From positions 42,899-106,898 of the forward strand of contig CAMDEA010000005.1 of assembly GCA_945893045.1 (NCBI GenBank): a stretch of DNA of 64,000 bases, written 5' to 3'. Below the pieces are notes generated by a model. It was given only the letters and a program-made list of their open reading frames with translations, did no database searches and was not told the DNA's origin. Below, in pieces: positions 37,426 through 48,549 of the stretch. The position numbers and the translations under genes were made by a program. Position 1 is the stretch's first letter. Each line of letters starts with the position of its first letter. The stretch is from Planctomyces sp. SH-PL62 (GTDB lineage: Bacteria > Planctomycetota > Planctomycetia > Planctomycetales > Planctomycetaceae).

Positions 37426-39204
37426 TCACTCCTGCGCGACGTGGCACAAAACGCAACTGGCAGTCAACGACTGGCGGTTGATGCGATGCGCGTCGGCTCG
37501 ATAGGGAGTCAGTTCGCTATGGCAATGCCGGCAATCGAGGCTGCGGTCTTGAGTCGCTCGGTGAACTTTGTCGAAGTGCCAGAATCCCTCGCGTGCTTGC
37601 GACAGCAACTCCGGCATGTTGTGACAAGCCGCGCATCGCGACTCGCTGGATGCCGCGGTCCGAGCGGGAACTTCGAGCTCCTTGAGCAGCGAGCGTGCGG
37701 CAACGCGGCCGGTGACGATGCACGGTCCCAAAAACGTTCCTTCGAGTGCGGCCTTGCCGTTGATGCCCGCTAAGCCGGTCAGCTCACCGACGGCGTACAA
37801 GCCGGGGATCGCTTGTTTCTGTTTGTCGAGGACGCGGCACTGCAAGTCGATCGCCACGCCGCCCATGCTTTTGCGAGTCAGCGGAAATGTTTGCATCGCG
37901 TAATACGGCGGCTTCGCGATCTTGGGTGACGCCTTGTTCGAGAACTCCGGCTTGCCGGGACCGAAGCGACCGAAGTCTTTGTCTGCGCCTTGCTCGACCA
38001 GTGCGTTGTAGCGCGCCACCGTCTCGACCACGTTCTGCACCGGGAGACCAGACAACTCCGCCAACTCTTCGAGCGTGTCCGCCTTCTTCACCAAGTCCGG
38101 GTTCTGAAAGATGAGGTTCTCGACTTTCTTGAAGTCGCCCCAATCCGAGCCGGAGACGCTGAAGAACGGTTTGCCCGCTTCGTCGAAAATGCACCAGCAG
38201 GTTGCGACTTTCTGTTTAAGCAGGATCGGCATGACCTCCTTGGCCCAGCCGTGGAAGTTAGCGAACCGCTGGCCTTCGGCATTCACCAGGATGCCGTACA
38301 AGTTGGTCGCATTCAGTCCGCGGTTGGTGCCGGGATAGCGCGGGTCGGGCAGGCCGGTGAAGTAATTCCATTGGTAGTCCATGTGGACCAGTTCGCCACC
38401 GACAGTCTGAGCCATCTGATGTCCCAGCCCGATGGAATTCCTGCCGGAGCCGGCCAGGATGCGTGCGGGAAAGCGAAACTCGGCGGGCCAGAATTCGCGG
38501 ACCATGTCGAGATTACTTTGAAACCCGCCGGTCGCCAGGATCACGGACTTGCCGCGCAGTTCGCGTTCGTCGCCAGTGCGCATGTCGCGCACGCGAACGC
38601 CGACCACGCGGCCGTTGTCCGACAGTAACTGCTCGACTTTGCTGTTCCAGACGAAGTCGATGTGGCCCAGCTCCAAACAGGCTCGATAGATCGGCGTGAC
38701 CAAACCGATGCCGCGTCCCACCGGCTGATGCTCGCGCGGGACCGAATTGCCGGACGACGACAGCACCTCCGAGAATCGCACGCCCAGTTCGTCCAGCCAG
38801 TCGTAGATGTCGCGCCGCGAATGATCGACGTAGTAGCGCACCCAGTCTGTATCCGGGTCTTCGCCCCAGCGATGAAAATCCTGAAAGGCCAAGTCCGGAG
38901 AATCCTTGATGCGGGCTCGTTCTTGCGCCGGCGTCGCCACGATGCTGACGCTCCCCTGCGACATGACGGCATGCCCGCCGAAGACGGACGACATGTCGAT
39001 CACGGTCACTTTCGCTCCGCCGCGACCAAGATCGAGCGCCGCCGACAACCCGGAGATCCCGGCCCCGACAACGATCACGTCTGGTGTTGGAGCGGACGGT
39101 TTTGACGGACTCGCGTTCGTGTGGACGTGTGACGTTGTCGCTGACGAGCAACCACTCAGTGACAGCCAGGCAATCAGCGAAACGATGCCGAGAAAGACTC
39201 TCAT
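37426..39204 (-). CDS. FAD-binding fumarate reductase/flavocytochrome c-like lipoprotein with C-terminal multiheme segment
   Basis: Lipobox LSLSGC; VIVVGAGISGLSAALDLGRGGAKVTVID; C-terminal CAACH, CRHCH, CVLCH motifs. Confidence 0.88.
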   Translation of the reverse strand: MRVFLGIVSLIAWLSLSGCSSATTSHVHTNASPSKPSAPTPDVIVVGAGISGLSAALDLGRGGAKVTVIDMSSVFGGHAVMSQGSVSIVATPAQERARIKDSPDLAFQDFHRWGEDPDTDWVRYYVDHSRRDIYDWLDELGVRFSEVLSSSGNSVPREHQPVGRGIGLVTPIYRACLELGHIDFVWNSKVEQLLSDNGRVVGVRVRDMRTGDERELRGKSVILATGGFQSNLDMVREFWPAEFRFPARILAGSGRNSIGLGHQMAQTVGGELVHMDYQWNYFTGLPDPRYPGTNRGLNATNLYGILVNAEGQRFANFHGWAKEVMPILLKQKVATCWCIFDEAGKPFFSVSGSDWGDFKKVENLIFQNPDLVKKADTLEELAELSGLPVQNVVETVARYNALVEQGADKDFGRFGPGKPEFSNKASPKIAKPPYYAMQTFPLTRKSMGGVAIDLQCRVLDKQKQAIPGLYAVGELTGLAGINGKAALEGTFLGPCIVTGRVAARSLLKELEVPARTAASSESRCAACHNMPELLSQAREGFWHFDKVHRATQDRSLDCRHCHSELTPYRADAHRINRQSLTASCVLCHVAQE

Positions 39205-39428
39205 GGGACTCCCGCCGGTTTGGTGAATTCGTGTCGTGCTTCAGACTCTATTCGCGTTGGGGACTGCGTTCGAGCGAACCGGGGGGTTCTTCCGTTGCGG
39301 CAGACTCAACCCCCGGGCGAGTTGTTTCGATCCTTTCGGGATCAATACAACTTCGCGATCGTCGTTTCTTGATCACTGTCAGTGAGGCTCTGGGCTTTCT
39401 CGGCCACCTAACAACATCGGAGGAAAAC

Positions 39429-40169
39429 ATGATTCGCAACTTGGTGCTGCTGACCGTTCTCATGGTTCCGGTCTTTGTCCTGGGAGCCGATGCTCCTGTC
39501 ACGGCTCCTCCCGAAGCGGCGGGGATGCGGGCGTTGTTCAATGGGAAGGATCTCACCGGGTGGGATGGCGATCCTCGGCTGTGGAGCGTCAAGGAGGGTG
39601 TGATCCACGGCGAGACGACCGAAGCCGTTCCGGCCAAGGGGAACACGTTCATTATTTGGAAGGATGGCACCACGAAGGATTTTGAGCTGCGGCTGTCGTT
39701 CCGCTGCAACGCGACGAACAACTCCGGAATTCAATATCGCTCGAAGCACATCACCGAGGGGAAGGTCAACAATCAATGGGTCGTGCGCGGTTATCAGCAT
39801 GAACTCCGCAACGAGACGCAACTGCCCAACGTCGGTGGCTTCATCTATGACGAAGGGGGCAAGCGCGGACGCATCTGTCTCGTGGGTGAGCAAGCGACGT
39901 GGGAAAACGAGGGCAAGAAGCTCATCAAGAAAGACCTGATCGATCAGGCCGGGTTTGAAAAACTCTTCAAGCTCGATGGCTGGAATGACGTGGTGATCAT
40001 CGCCCAAGGGAACCACATCCAGCATTACCTCAACAACACGTTGATCCTGGATTTCACCGACAACCATCCGGAACTCGCTCTGACGGAAGGGATCCTGGCA
40101 CTGCAACTGCACGCCGGAAAGCCGATGTGGGCCGAGTTCAGAAACATTCGCATCCGCGAAGTGAAGTGA
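39429..40169 (+). CDS. DUF1080 / 3-keto-disaccharide hydrolase domain protein
   Basis: Signal peptide; GMRALFNGKDLTGWDGDPRLWSVKEGVIHGE; NNSGIQYRSK; WNDVVIIAQGNHIQHYLN. Confidence 0.93.
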   Translation: MIRNLVLLTVLMVPVFVLGADAPVTAPPEAAGMRALFNGKDLTGWDGDPRLWSVKEGVIHGETTEAVPAKGNTFIIWKDGTTKDFELRLSFRCNATNNSGIQYRSKHITEGKVNNQWVVRGYQHELRNETQLPNVGGFIYDEGGKRGRICLVGEQATWENEGKKLIKKDLIDQAGFEKLFKLDGWNDVVIIAQGNHIQHYLNNTLILDFTDNHPELALTEGILALQLHAGKPMWAEFRNIRIREVK

Positions 40170-40177
40170 TGAGAGTC

Positions 40178-40241
40178 GCAGGCACATTCCATGTGCCGTC
40201 AGCCTTGGAAACGCCGACGGCACATGGAATGTGCCTGCTAC
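40178..40241. repeat. Inverted repeat, arm GCAGGCACATTCCATGTGCCGTC
   Basis: GCAGGCACATTCCATGTGCCGTC...GACGGCACATGGAATGTGCCTGCTAC. Confidence 0.93.
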
Positions 40242-40252
40242 TTTGCTGACGG

Positions 40253-41542
40253 TCACTTGTTCGGCAGCGTCAGCGTTGATCGCGGATGATTGGCGAACGG
40301 CCAGTCGGTGGGTTGATACGACACTGCCAGTTCGGGAGTTTCCAGACGTTTGCCACCGTCAGCGAGGCTGTGCATGACTCGGTCGAGAATGCCCGTGGTC
40401 AGCAACGTGCGTTCGATGGGATAGACGGCTCGGCCGGAATGGATCGTCTCTTCGATGGCGTGAACCAAATACGCGAAGTGGCCGTAGGGAGCACCGTCCT
40501 GCAACTTGAACCACGTTGCGAACGGTTCGGCTCGACCTTTGAGCTTCACGGCAAACGCCTGGTATCTGGCGAGTCCGTTGGCCATGACGACGGCCGACTT
40601 CAGTCCGTCGCGGTGCTGCAACAGATACACGGCGGAGTTGTTTTTGGAGGTCCACTTGTCGGAATCTTGCGGCGATCCAGGCAACTGCTTGAGTGCCGCA
40701 GCGAAAAGTTCGCTGGACCAAAGACCGGCGGACTCGGCCTTGCGGATCTCGTCCTCCGACACCGTTTGCACTGAGGCCACTCCGGTTTCGCCACCGCGAC
40801 GACGTTCGATCATGCTCTGATGCGCTTCCAGCGCGTGAAAGCCGTAGGACTCCAAGCCGCCATAGCCGATGGTCAGCGCGGCTTCGATCTCACAGTCGCG
40901 CGGCAGTTCCAGCGGCGGCTCGCGCCACGCGACGGGGACTGACGATCCTGCGAGGAATGGGAAGTTCATCTTCTTCGCCGTCTCGACCATGACGCGCGCG
41001 TCGTCCCAGCGATACGACAAGTGCTTGTCGTTGAACACCGGGACGGATTTGTCGCAGCGACGAAACGTGGCGACGATCTCGTCGAAGAAGCGTCGGCGCG
41101 GGTATTGATGCTGCTTCGTGTCGGGCGTGAAAGGGTAGTCGCCGTGCTCGCCAATGCTCAGCACGCCCGCGACTTGGATTTGGTTCGTCCCCAACGTGAT
41201 CGCTTCGTCGATGGACTTGGCGAGCCGAAAGCCATGCTTCTCGGCCAGCGGACGGCTGAGATCGCCGGCGGGAACCTGATCCGCGTAGAGCGAGACGAGC
41301 CGCAGATCCGGTCCCTTGCCGCCATCTTGTTGAAAGCCTTCCAAGATCTTGCCGACGATCACATCGGCGTGGCTATTCTTGCGATAGACCGTGACCACCG
41401 CCGCGACCGGCAGCTTCTCTCTGGCGGGTGCGAATCCCCGCGCTGTCGATACGAACCACGCAGGCAGCGTCGCTCCCAAGGCTGTCGTAAGACCGGCCTT
41501 CAACAGATCGCGGCGGTTGGGTGCAGTCATCGTGTACCTCAC
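40253..41542 (-). CDS. Secreted (Tat-type signal) hypothetical protein
   Basis: APNRRDLLKAGLTTALGATLPAWFVSTARG signal; conserved-looking globular sequence with no family I can name. Confidence 0.7.
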   Translation of the reverse strand: MRYTMTAPNRRDLLKAGLTTALGATLPAWFVSTARGFAPAREKLPVAAVVTVYRKNSHADVIVGKILEGFQQDGGKGPDLRLVSLYADQVPAGDLSRPLAEKHGFRLAKSIDEAITLGTNQIQVAGVLSIGEHGDYPFTPDTKQHQYPRRRFFDEIVATFRRCDKSVPVFNDKHLSYRWDDARVMVETAKKMNFPFLAGSSVPVAWREPPLELPRDCEIEAALTIGYGGLESYGFHALEAHQSMIERRRGGETGVASVQTVSEDEIRKAESAGLWSSELFAAALKQLPGSPQDSDKWTSKNNSAVYLLQHRDGLKSAVVMANGLARYQAFAVKLKGRAEPFATWFKLQDGAPYGHFAYLVHAIEETIHSGRAVYPIERTLLTTGILDRVMHSLADGGKRLETPELAVSYQPTDWPFANHPRSTLTLPNK

Positions 41543-42471
41543 TTCTTCGTGAGCTTTTGAAATCGCAAGTTCCCGACCTCGGCAATGAACAGGTTGCCGG
41601 CTTTATCAAAGGCCAACATGTGCGGAGTATCGAACTCGCCCCAAGCCGTTCCCTTCTGTCCCCAGCGTTGTTGCACTTTGCCAGACGCATCCAGGCGGAG
41701 CACTTGATTGGCTTGGGCATCGGCGACGAAGACGTGTCCATCGTCGTTGATCGCGATGCCATACGGAGCGAAGCCGGGCCATTGATCGAGAAACTTGCCG
41801 TCGGCATCAAAGAGTTGAATCCGATCGTTCTCGCGATCGCCGACCAGCAGACGGCCCTTCGAGTCCATTATGATCGCGTGCGGCAAATCGAACTCGCCCG
41901 CCTTCGTCCCTTTCGTGCCCCATGATTTGAGGAAGCGGCCGGCCGACGAGAACTTCATCACTCGGCTGTTGCCATAGCCGTCGCTGACGAACACATCCCC
42001 GTTGGGAGCGAATGCGATATCGGTCGGCCGATCGAACTCGTCGTTGCCCGCCCCTGCCTTGCCGGTGCCCAAGGCCAACAGCAGTTTTCCGGTGGGATCA
42101 AACTTCAAGACTCGGTGCCGGCCGATGTCTGTGACCCAGACGTTGTCCTGCCGATCGACTCGCAATCCGTGAGGCGTGCCGATGTGGTCATCGCCCCACG
42201 CTCGCAGCAGCTTGCCGACCGCATCGACACATAGCAGCGGGCGCGGGCCGCGATGAAAGAGGTAGATCTCCCCTTTGCTGTTCGTGGCCACGGCCGAACA
42301 TTTTCCGAGGACAACGTCGGCCGACAATTTGGGGAAGTCGCCGCGTGCCTCGAAGGTGATTGCGTCGTCAGCGAAAGCGCGGCTCACAGTTACTAGAGCC
42401 GCACAGCAGAGTGAGGCAACCAATAACCAGGTTCGGACGACGTTGTGCTGTTGCGCGATTGGACGTTTCAT
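41539..42471 (-). CDS. NHL-repeat / 6-bladed beta-propeller protein
   Basis: Repeated blades (TPHGLRVDRQDNVWVTDIGRHRVLKFDPTGKLL, RPTDIAFAPNGDVFVSDGYGNSRVMKFSSAGRFL); N-terminal signal/anchor. Confidence 0.88.
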   Translation of the reverse strand: MKRPIAQQHNVVRTWLLVASLCCAALVTVSRAFADDAITFEARGDFPKLSADVVLGKCSAVATNSKGEIYLFHRGPRPLLCVDAVGKLLRAWGDDHIGTPHGLRVDRQDNVWVTDIGRHRVLKFDPTGKLLLALGTGKAGAGNDEFDRPTDIAFAPNGDVFVSDGYGNSRVMKFSSAGRFLKSWGTKGTKAGEFDLPHAIIMDSKGRLLVGDRENDRIQLFDADGKFLDQWPGFAPYGIAINDDGHVFVADAQANQVLRLDASGKVQQRWGQKGTAWGEFDTPHMLAFDKAGNLFIAEVGNLRFQKLTKK

Positions 42472-42482
42472 GGTTGCATTTT

Positions 42483-42695
42483 CTCCGAAGGAGTTATGTC
42501 ACATAGCCCAGGGTTGCCGCGCTTCGCGGCTACCCTGGGAACAGGTTGCAGAGTTTTCCTCTACCCCAACGGGGTTGCGTCAAACGGAATGGATGACACA
42601 ACCCCGTTGGGGTAAAGGCATCACATTCTCGATTTCTCCCAGGGTAGCCGCGAAGCGCGGCAACCCTGGGCTATGTGACAAAACTCCTTCGGAGT
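42483..42695. repeat. Long triple-nested palindrome between metX and NHL gene
   Basis: Outer CTCCGAAGGAGTT/AACTCCTTCGGAG, middle TGTCACATAGCCCAGGGTTGCCGCGCTTCGCGGCTACCCTGGGA and its complement, inner CTACCCCAACGGGGTTG/CAACCCCGTTGGGGTA. Confidence 0.95.
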
Positions 42696-42705
42696 AAAGC
42701 CAAGA

Positions 42706-43911
42706 TCACATCTCGCGTCGCACGGCTAACAGCGTCTGTTCGAGGAACGGCCGCACGAGCCGTTCGAGCCACTCGAATTCAATCAGGAACGCGTCGTGGC
42801 CGTAGGCGCTTTCCAGTTCGATGAACGTCACATGGCGGCGAGCTTCAATCATCGCGCGCACCAGCTCTTTGCTTTGAATCGTTGGGAACAGCCAGTCGGA
42901 CGTGTAGCTGGTGACGAGAAACCGCGCGTTCGTTTGGCTCAGCGCCTGCGCGACCGAACCGCGACCTTCGGCAAGGTCGAAATAGTCCATCGCTCGCGTC
43001 AGATAAAGGTAGCTGTTGGCATCGAAGCGTTCGATGAATCGCTTGCCTTGGTAGTGCAGATAGCTTTCGACTTGGAACTCGATCTGCCGCATCATGTCGT
43101 AAGAGAGTCGATCGCCGTCTTGTAGGCGGCGGCTGAATTTCAGTTCGATCGAAGCGTCCGACAAATAGGTGATGTGCGCGACCATGCGGGCCAGAGCGAG
43201 GCCAACCTTCGGGCCGATCGGCTTGTCGTAGTATTGCCCGCCGTGAAAGTTCGGATCGGTGCAGATGGCTCGGCGGCCGACCGCGTTGAAGGCGATCCCT
43301 TGCGCCGTCAGCTTTGCGGCCGACGCCATGCAGATCGCCGATTGAACCATCTGCGGGTAGCGAGCGGCCCACTCGAGCACCTGCATGCCGCCGAGGCTGC
43401 CGCCGACGATCGACAACAACTTCTCGATCCCCAGATGCCGGACCAGCCCGGCATGAACCTCGACCATGTCCCCCACGGTCATGAATGGGAAGTTGAGTCC
43501 GTAAGGCTCGCCGTTCAGCGGGTTGAGACTCAGCGGCCCAGTCGTCCCCTGACATCCGCCGAGCACGTTCGCGCAGATGACGAAGTAGCGGTTCGTATCA
43601 AGCCCCTTGCCCGGTCCCACAAACTCATCCCACCAACCGGTCTTCCGATCCAGCGGCGTGTGATAGCCCGCGACGTGAGCATCTCCCGTCAGCGCGTGAC
43701 AGACGAAGATCGCGTTGTCTTTTTGCGGACTGAGTTCACCATAGGTCTCATACGAAACCGTGACCGGCCCCAGTTCGCCGCCGCCGGCTAATCGCAGCGG
43801 ATTCGGCGGCTCGAACAGCGACACCGAACGCTTCGGCACGAACCCGACCGAGTCCGGGCCAGGTTCGATGGGTTCGTCGGGTTCGCGTAGTTCGCCTGCG
43901 TCGGTTGCCAT
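42706..43911 (-). CDS. metX: Homoserine O-acetyltransferase
   Basis: NAIFVCHALTGDAHVAG, FVICANVLGGCQGTTGP, VGGSLGGMQVLEWAARYP, AYGHDAFLIE. Confidence 0.95.
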   Translation of the reverse strand: MATDAGELREPDEPIEPGPDSVGFVPKRSVSLFEPPNPLRLAGGGELGPVTVSYETYGELSPQKDNAIFVCHALTGDAHVAGYHTPLDRKTGWWDEFVGPGKGLDTNRYFVICANVLGGCQGTTGPLSLNPLNGEPYGLNFPFMTVGDMVEVHAGLVRHLGIEKLLSIVGGSLGGMQVLEWAARYPQMVQSAICMASAAKLTAQGIAFNAVGRRAICTDPNFHGGQYYDKPIGPKVGLALARMVAHITYLSDASIELKFSRRLQDGDRLSYDMMRQIEFQVESYLHYQGKRFIERFDANSYLYLTRAMDYFDLAEGRGSVAQALSQTNARFLVTSYTSDWLFPTIQSKELVRAMIEARRHVTFIELESAYGHDAFLIEFEWLERLVRPFLEQTLLAVRREM

Positions 43912-43953
43912 AGATGCCGCTCCTGAGTGCGGCGGAGTATATTGAGCAACGAA

Positions 43954-44038
43954 TCCGTACCGCGACCGTAGCCTGACTCTCCGAGTCGGGCGTCTTCCGA
44001 ACAGATCCCGACTCGGAGAGTCGGGCTACGGCGGTCGC
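43954..44038. repeat. Composite inverted repeat: GTAGCC(T/C)GACTCTCCGAGTCGGGC element flanked by CCGTACCGCGACCG-type remnants
   Basis: CCGTACCGCGACC|GTAGCCTGACTCTCCGAGTCGGGC...CCCGACTCGGAGAGTCGGGCTAC|GGCGGTCGC. Confidence 0.85.
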
Positions 44039-44072
44039 AGAAACCAATTCCATCAACCTCGTGAGGCACACC

Positions 44073-45398
44073 ATGTCCCAGCCAACTCGACGTGACTTCC
44101 TGCAAACGACCACTCTTGCCGCTGCCAGCGCGGCGCTGCCGTATTGGTTCGCTCAGCAGCGGACGGTGGCGGATGATGCCAAGTCCCCCAACGAACGGCC
44201 GAAGGTCGGCTGCATCGGCAACGGCGGCATGGGGAGCGGTGATGCCGCAGCGATCAAGAACTACGGAGACATCGTCGCGTTATGCGACGTGGACAGTCAG
44301 CGATCGGGAGTCCTCAATGACAAACTGCTCGGCGGCAAAGCGGAGTTTCACGAGGACTACCGCAAGCTGCTCGATCGGAAGGACATCGACGTCGTGACGA
44401 TCAGCACGCCGGACCATTGGCACTCGCGGATCGCCGTCGCCGCGCTGCGAGCCGGCAAGGACGTCCATTGCCAGAAGCCACTGACGCTGACCATCGACGA
44501 AGGCAAGCTGCTCTGCAAAGTCGTGAAGGAAACTGGCCGAGTCTTCCAAGTCGGCACGCAACAACGCAGTGACGGCAATTTTCAGAAGGCGGTCGCGCTG
44601 GCTCGCGAGGGACGCATCGGGAAGATCAAGACGGTTCACGTCGCGATCGGCGGCGCTCCCAAGGGCGGACCGTTTAAGAAGCAGGCTCCGCCGGCGCATC
44701 TCAACTGGGATTTTTGGTTGGGACAGGCTCCGCTGGTCGAGTACATCCCGGAACGCTGCCACAACAATTTCCGTTGGTGGTACGAGTACTCCGGCGGCAA
44801 GATGACCGACTGGGGCGCTCACCACGTCGATATCGCCCAGTGGGCGATTGGCATGGAAGCGTCCGGGCCAACGTCCATCGAGGTTCTGGAGAACGTCCAC
44901 CCGGTTCCCTACGAGAAGGGCTGGCCGACGGTCGATGATTCGTACAACGCCGCGACCAGCTTCAACCTCAAAGCGACGTTCGCCAACGGCGTCGAGGTTT
45001 TCATTCGCGACGACTGCAAAGACCTGGGCTTCGACAACGGAGTGATGTTCGAGGGCGAGTCCGGCCGCTTCTTCGTGAACCGCGGCAAGCTGACCGGCGC
45101 TCCGGTCGAGGAACTCGAAAAGAACCCGATCTCCGAAGACGTCTTCAAAGCGCTTCGCAAAGGGAAGAACCGCGACAACCACATGGGCAACTTCATCGCC
45201 TGCGTGAAAGACCGCGGCCAAACTCAAAGCGACGTCTTCAGCCACCACCGCATCCTGACGACCTGCCATCTGGCCAACATCGCGCTACGTCTAAACCGCA
45301 CGCTCAAGTGGAACCCCGAGACCGAGCAAATCCTCGGCGATGACGAAGCCAACGCCTGGCAGAAGCGCGAGCAACGCAAGGGCTACGAAGTCGCGTGA
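44073..45398 (+). CDS. Gfo/Idh/MocA family oxidoreductase (Tat signal)
   Basis: SQPTRRDFLQTTTLAAASAALPYW; KVGCIGNGGMGSGDAAAI; GKDVHCQKPLTLTIDEGKLL. Confidence 0.95.
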   Translation: MSQPTRRDFLQTTTLAAASAALPYWFAQQRTVADDAKSPNERPKVGCIGNGGMGSGDAAAIKNYGDIVALCDVDSQRSGVLNDKLLGGKAEFHEDYRKLLDRKDIDVVTISTPDHWHSRIAVAALRAGKDVHCQKPLTLTIDEGKLLCKVVKETGRVFQVGTQQRSDGNFQKAVALAREGRIGKIKTVHVAIGGAPKGGPFKKQAPPAHLNWDFWLGQAPLVEYIPERCHNNFRWWYEYSGGKMTDWGAHHVDIAQWAIGMEASGPTSIEVLENVHPVPYEKGWPTVDDSYNAATSFNLKATFANGVEVFIRDDCKDLGFDNGVMFEGESGRFFVNRGKLTGAPVEELEKNPISEDVFKALRKGKNRDNHMGNFIACVKDRGQTQSDVFSHHRILTTCHLANIALRLNRTLKWNPETEQILGDDEANAWQKREQRKGYEVA

Positions 45399-45411
45399 GA
45401 CCTGCAACCTA

Positions 45412-45482
45412 GCCGTACCGCGATCGTTAGGGAGCGGCCTGCTTCGATCGACGGGCTCACTCCCTAACGGTCGTGGTACGGC
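45412..45482. repeat. Inverted repeat, CCGTACCGCGA(T/C)CGTTAGGGAGCGG arm type
   Basis: GCCGTACCGCGATCGTTAGGGAGCGG...CTCACTCCCTAACGGTCGTGGTACGGC. Confidence 0.92.
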
Positions 45483-45491
45483 TGCTGCCCG

Positions 45492-46382
<891 letters not shown>

Positions 46383-46426
46383 GGTTGAGTAGAGTTCAGG
46401 GGTTAGGGGTTAGAGAAGGCGAGGAA

Positions 46427-47614
<1,188 letters not shown>

Positions 47615-47654
47615 CGGTTGGCCTTTGAATGTCGTCGGGCGGCGGAGCCGCAAA

Positions 47655-47707
47655 GTAGACCGGTCACTCCGTGACCGGAAATTCGGGTCACGGAGTGACC
47701 CGTCTAC
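47655..47707. repeat. Inverted repeat, GTAGACCGGTCACTCCGTGACCGG arm type
   Basis: GTAGACCGGTCACTCCGTGACCGG...CGGGTCACGGAGTGACCCGTCTAC. Confidence 0.92.
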
Positions 47708-47777
47708 GGGGGTGCAAAGGGGCGGGATGATAACGGTGCCCTTTCGCGACCGTTAGCGAACTGGCGCGGCCCCAAAA

Positions 47778-47873
47778 TAACCCGAAGCGTCAGCGAGGGC
47801 GAGCGTTTAGACCGACGCTGATTTGGCGGCGACGTCTTTGGGAGCGCTCGCCCTCGCTGACGCTTCGGGTTAC
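47778..47873. repeat. Inverted repeat, same arm type as 34436-34527
   Basis: TAACCCGAAGCGTCAGCGAGGGCGAGCG...CGCTCGCCCTCGCTGACGCTTCGGGTTA. Confidence 0.93.
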
Positions 47874-47941
47874 TTTCTTGCGGAATTCTTCAACCGTCCG
47901 GGAATAACCCCGGACGCAACGACTCTCCCTCTTGCGTCGCC

Positions 47942-48517
47942 ATGAACTCCATTGAGCATCAGCAGCGTGTCGCCGATTTGATCGGACAGCATTACGAATT
48001 GCTGTACCGGGTGTCGTTCCGTTTGACCGGATCGGTGGCCGATGCGGAAGACCTGACTCAGCAGACGTTCCTGACGGCGCAGCAGAAGTTCGAACAGCTT
48101 CGGCAGACCGAGAGCGCGAAGTCGTGGTTGCTGGCAATCCTGCGGCACCATTTCTTTCGCAATCGGAGCCGGGCGGCGAAGCAATCGGTGCGGTTGGAGT
48201 CGCTCCCCGAACCGATGAGTTCGACGTCCAAGTCGGACGGCTTCGATTCGGAAGAGTTGCAAGCCGCGCTCAACGATCTGGCAGAAGAGTTCCGAGTTCC
48301 GCTGGTCCTCTTTTACTTTCACGAACTGAGCTACCAAGAGATCGCCGCTGAACTGTCAATCCCGCTGGGGACGGTGATGAGCCGTCTCTCACGCGGAAAA
48401 GAACATCTTCGACGCCGTCTGTGCCAGGACGGCGTCGAAAGTCTTTTTCAGGTCGGACAAACGGCGTCCGACAATCTTTCGCCAAAACGTCAGCCTCAAC
48501 GATCAACGCCGACCTGA
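47942..48517 (+). CDS. ECF-type RNA polymerase sigma factor
   Basis: LIGQHYELLYRVSFRLTGSVADAEDLTQQTFL; LSYQEIAAELSIPLGTVMSRLSRGKEHLRRRL. Confidence 0.93.
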   Translation: MNSIEHQQRVADLIGQHYELLYRVSFRLTGSVADAEDLTQQTFLTAQQKFEQLRQTESAKSWLLAILRHHFFRNRSRAAKQSVRLESLPEPMSSTSKSDGFDSEELQAALNDLAEEFRVPLVLFYFHELSYQEIAAELSIPLGTVMSRLSRGKEHLRRRLCQDGVESLFQVGQTASDNLSPKRQPQRSTPT

Positions 48518-48526
48518 AAAAGACTC
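48438..48526. repeat. Inverted repeat covering the 3' end of the ECF sigma gene
   Basis: AAAGTCTTTTTCAGGTCGG...CCGACCTGAAAAAGACT; followed by CCCGACCCCTTACCG, also seen at 28811-28825. Confidence 0.85.
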
Positions 48527-48549
48527 CCGACCCCTTACCGCCAATTGCC

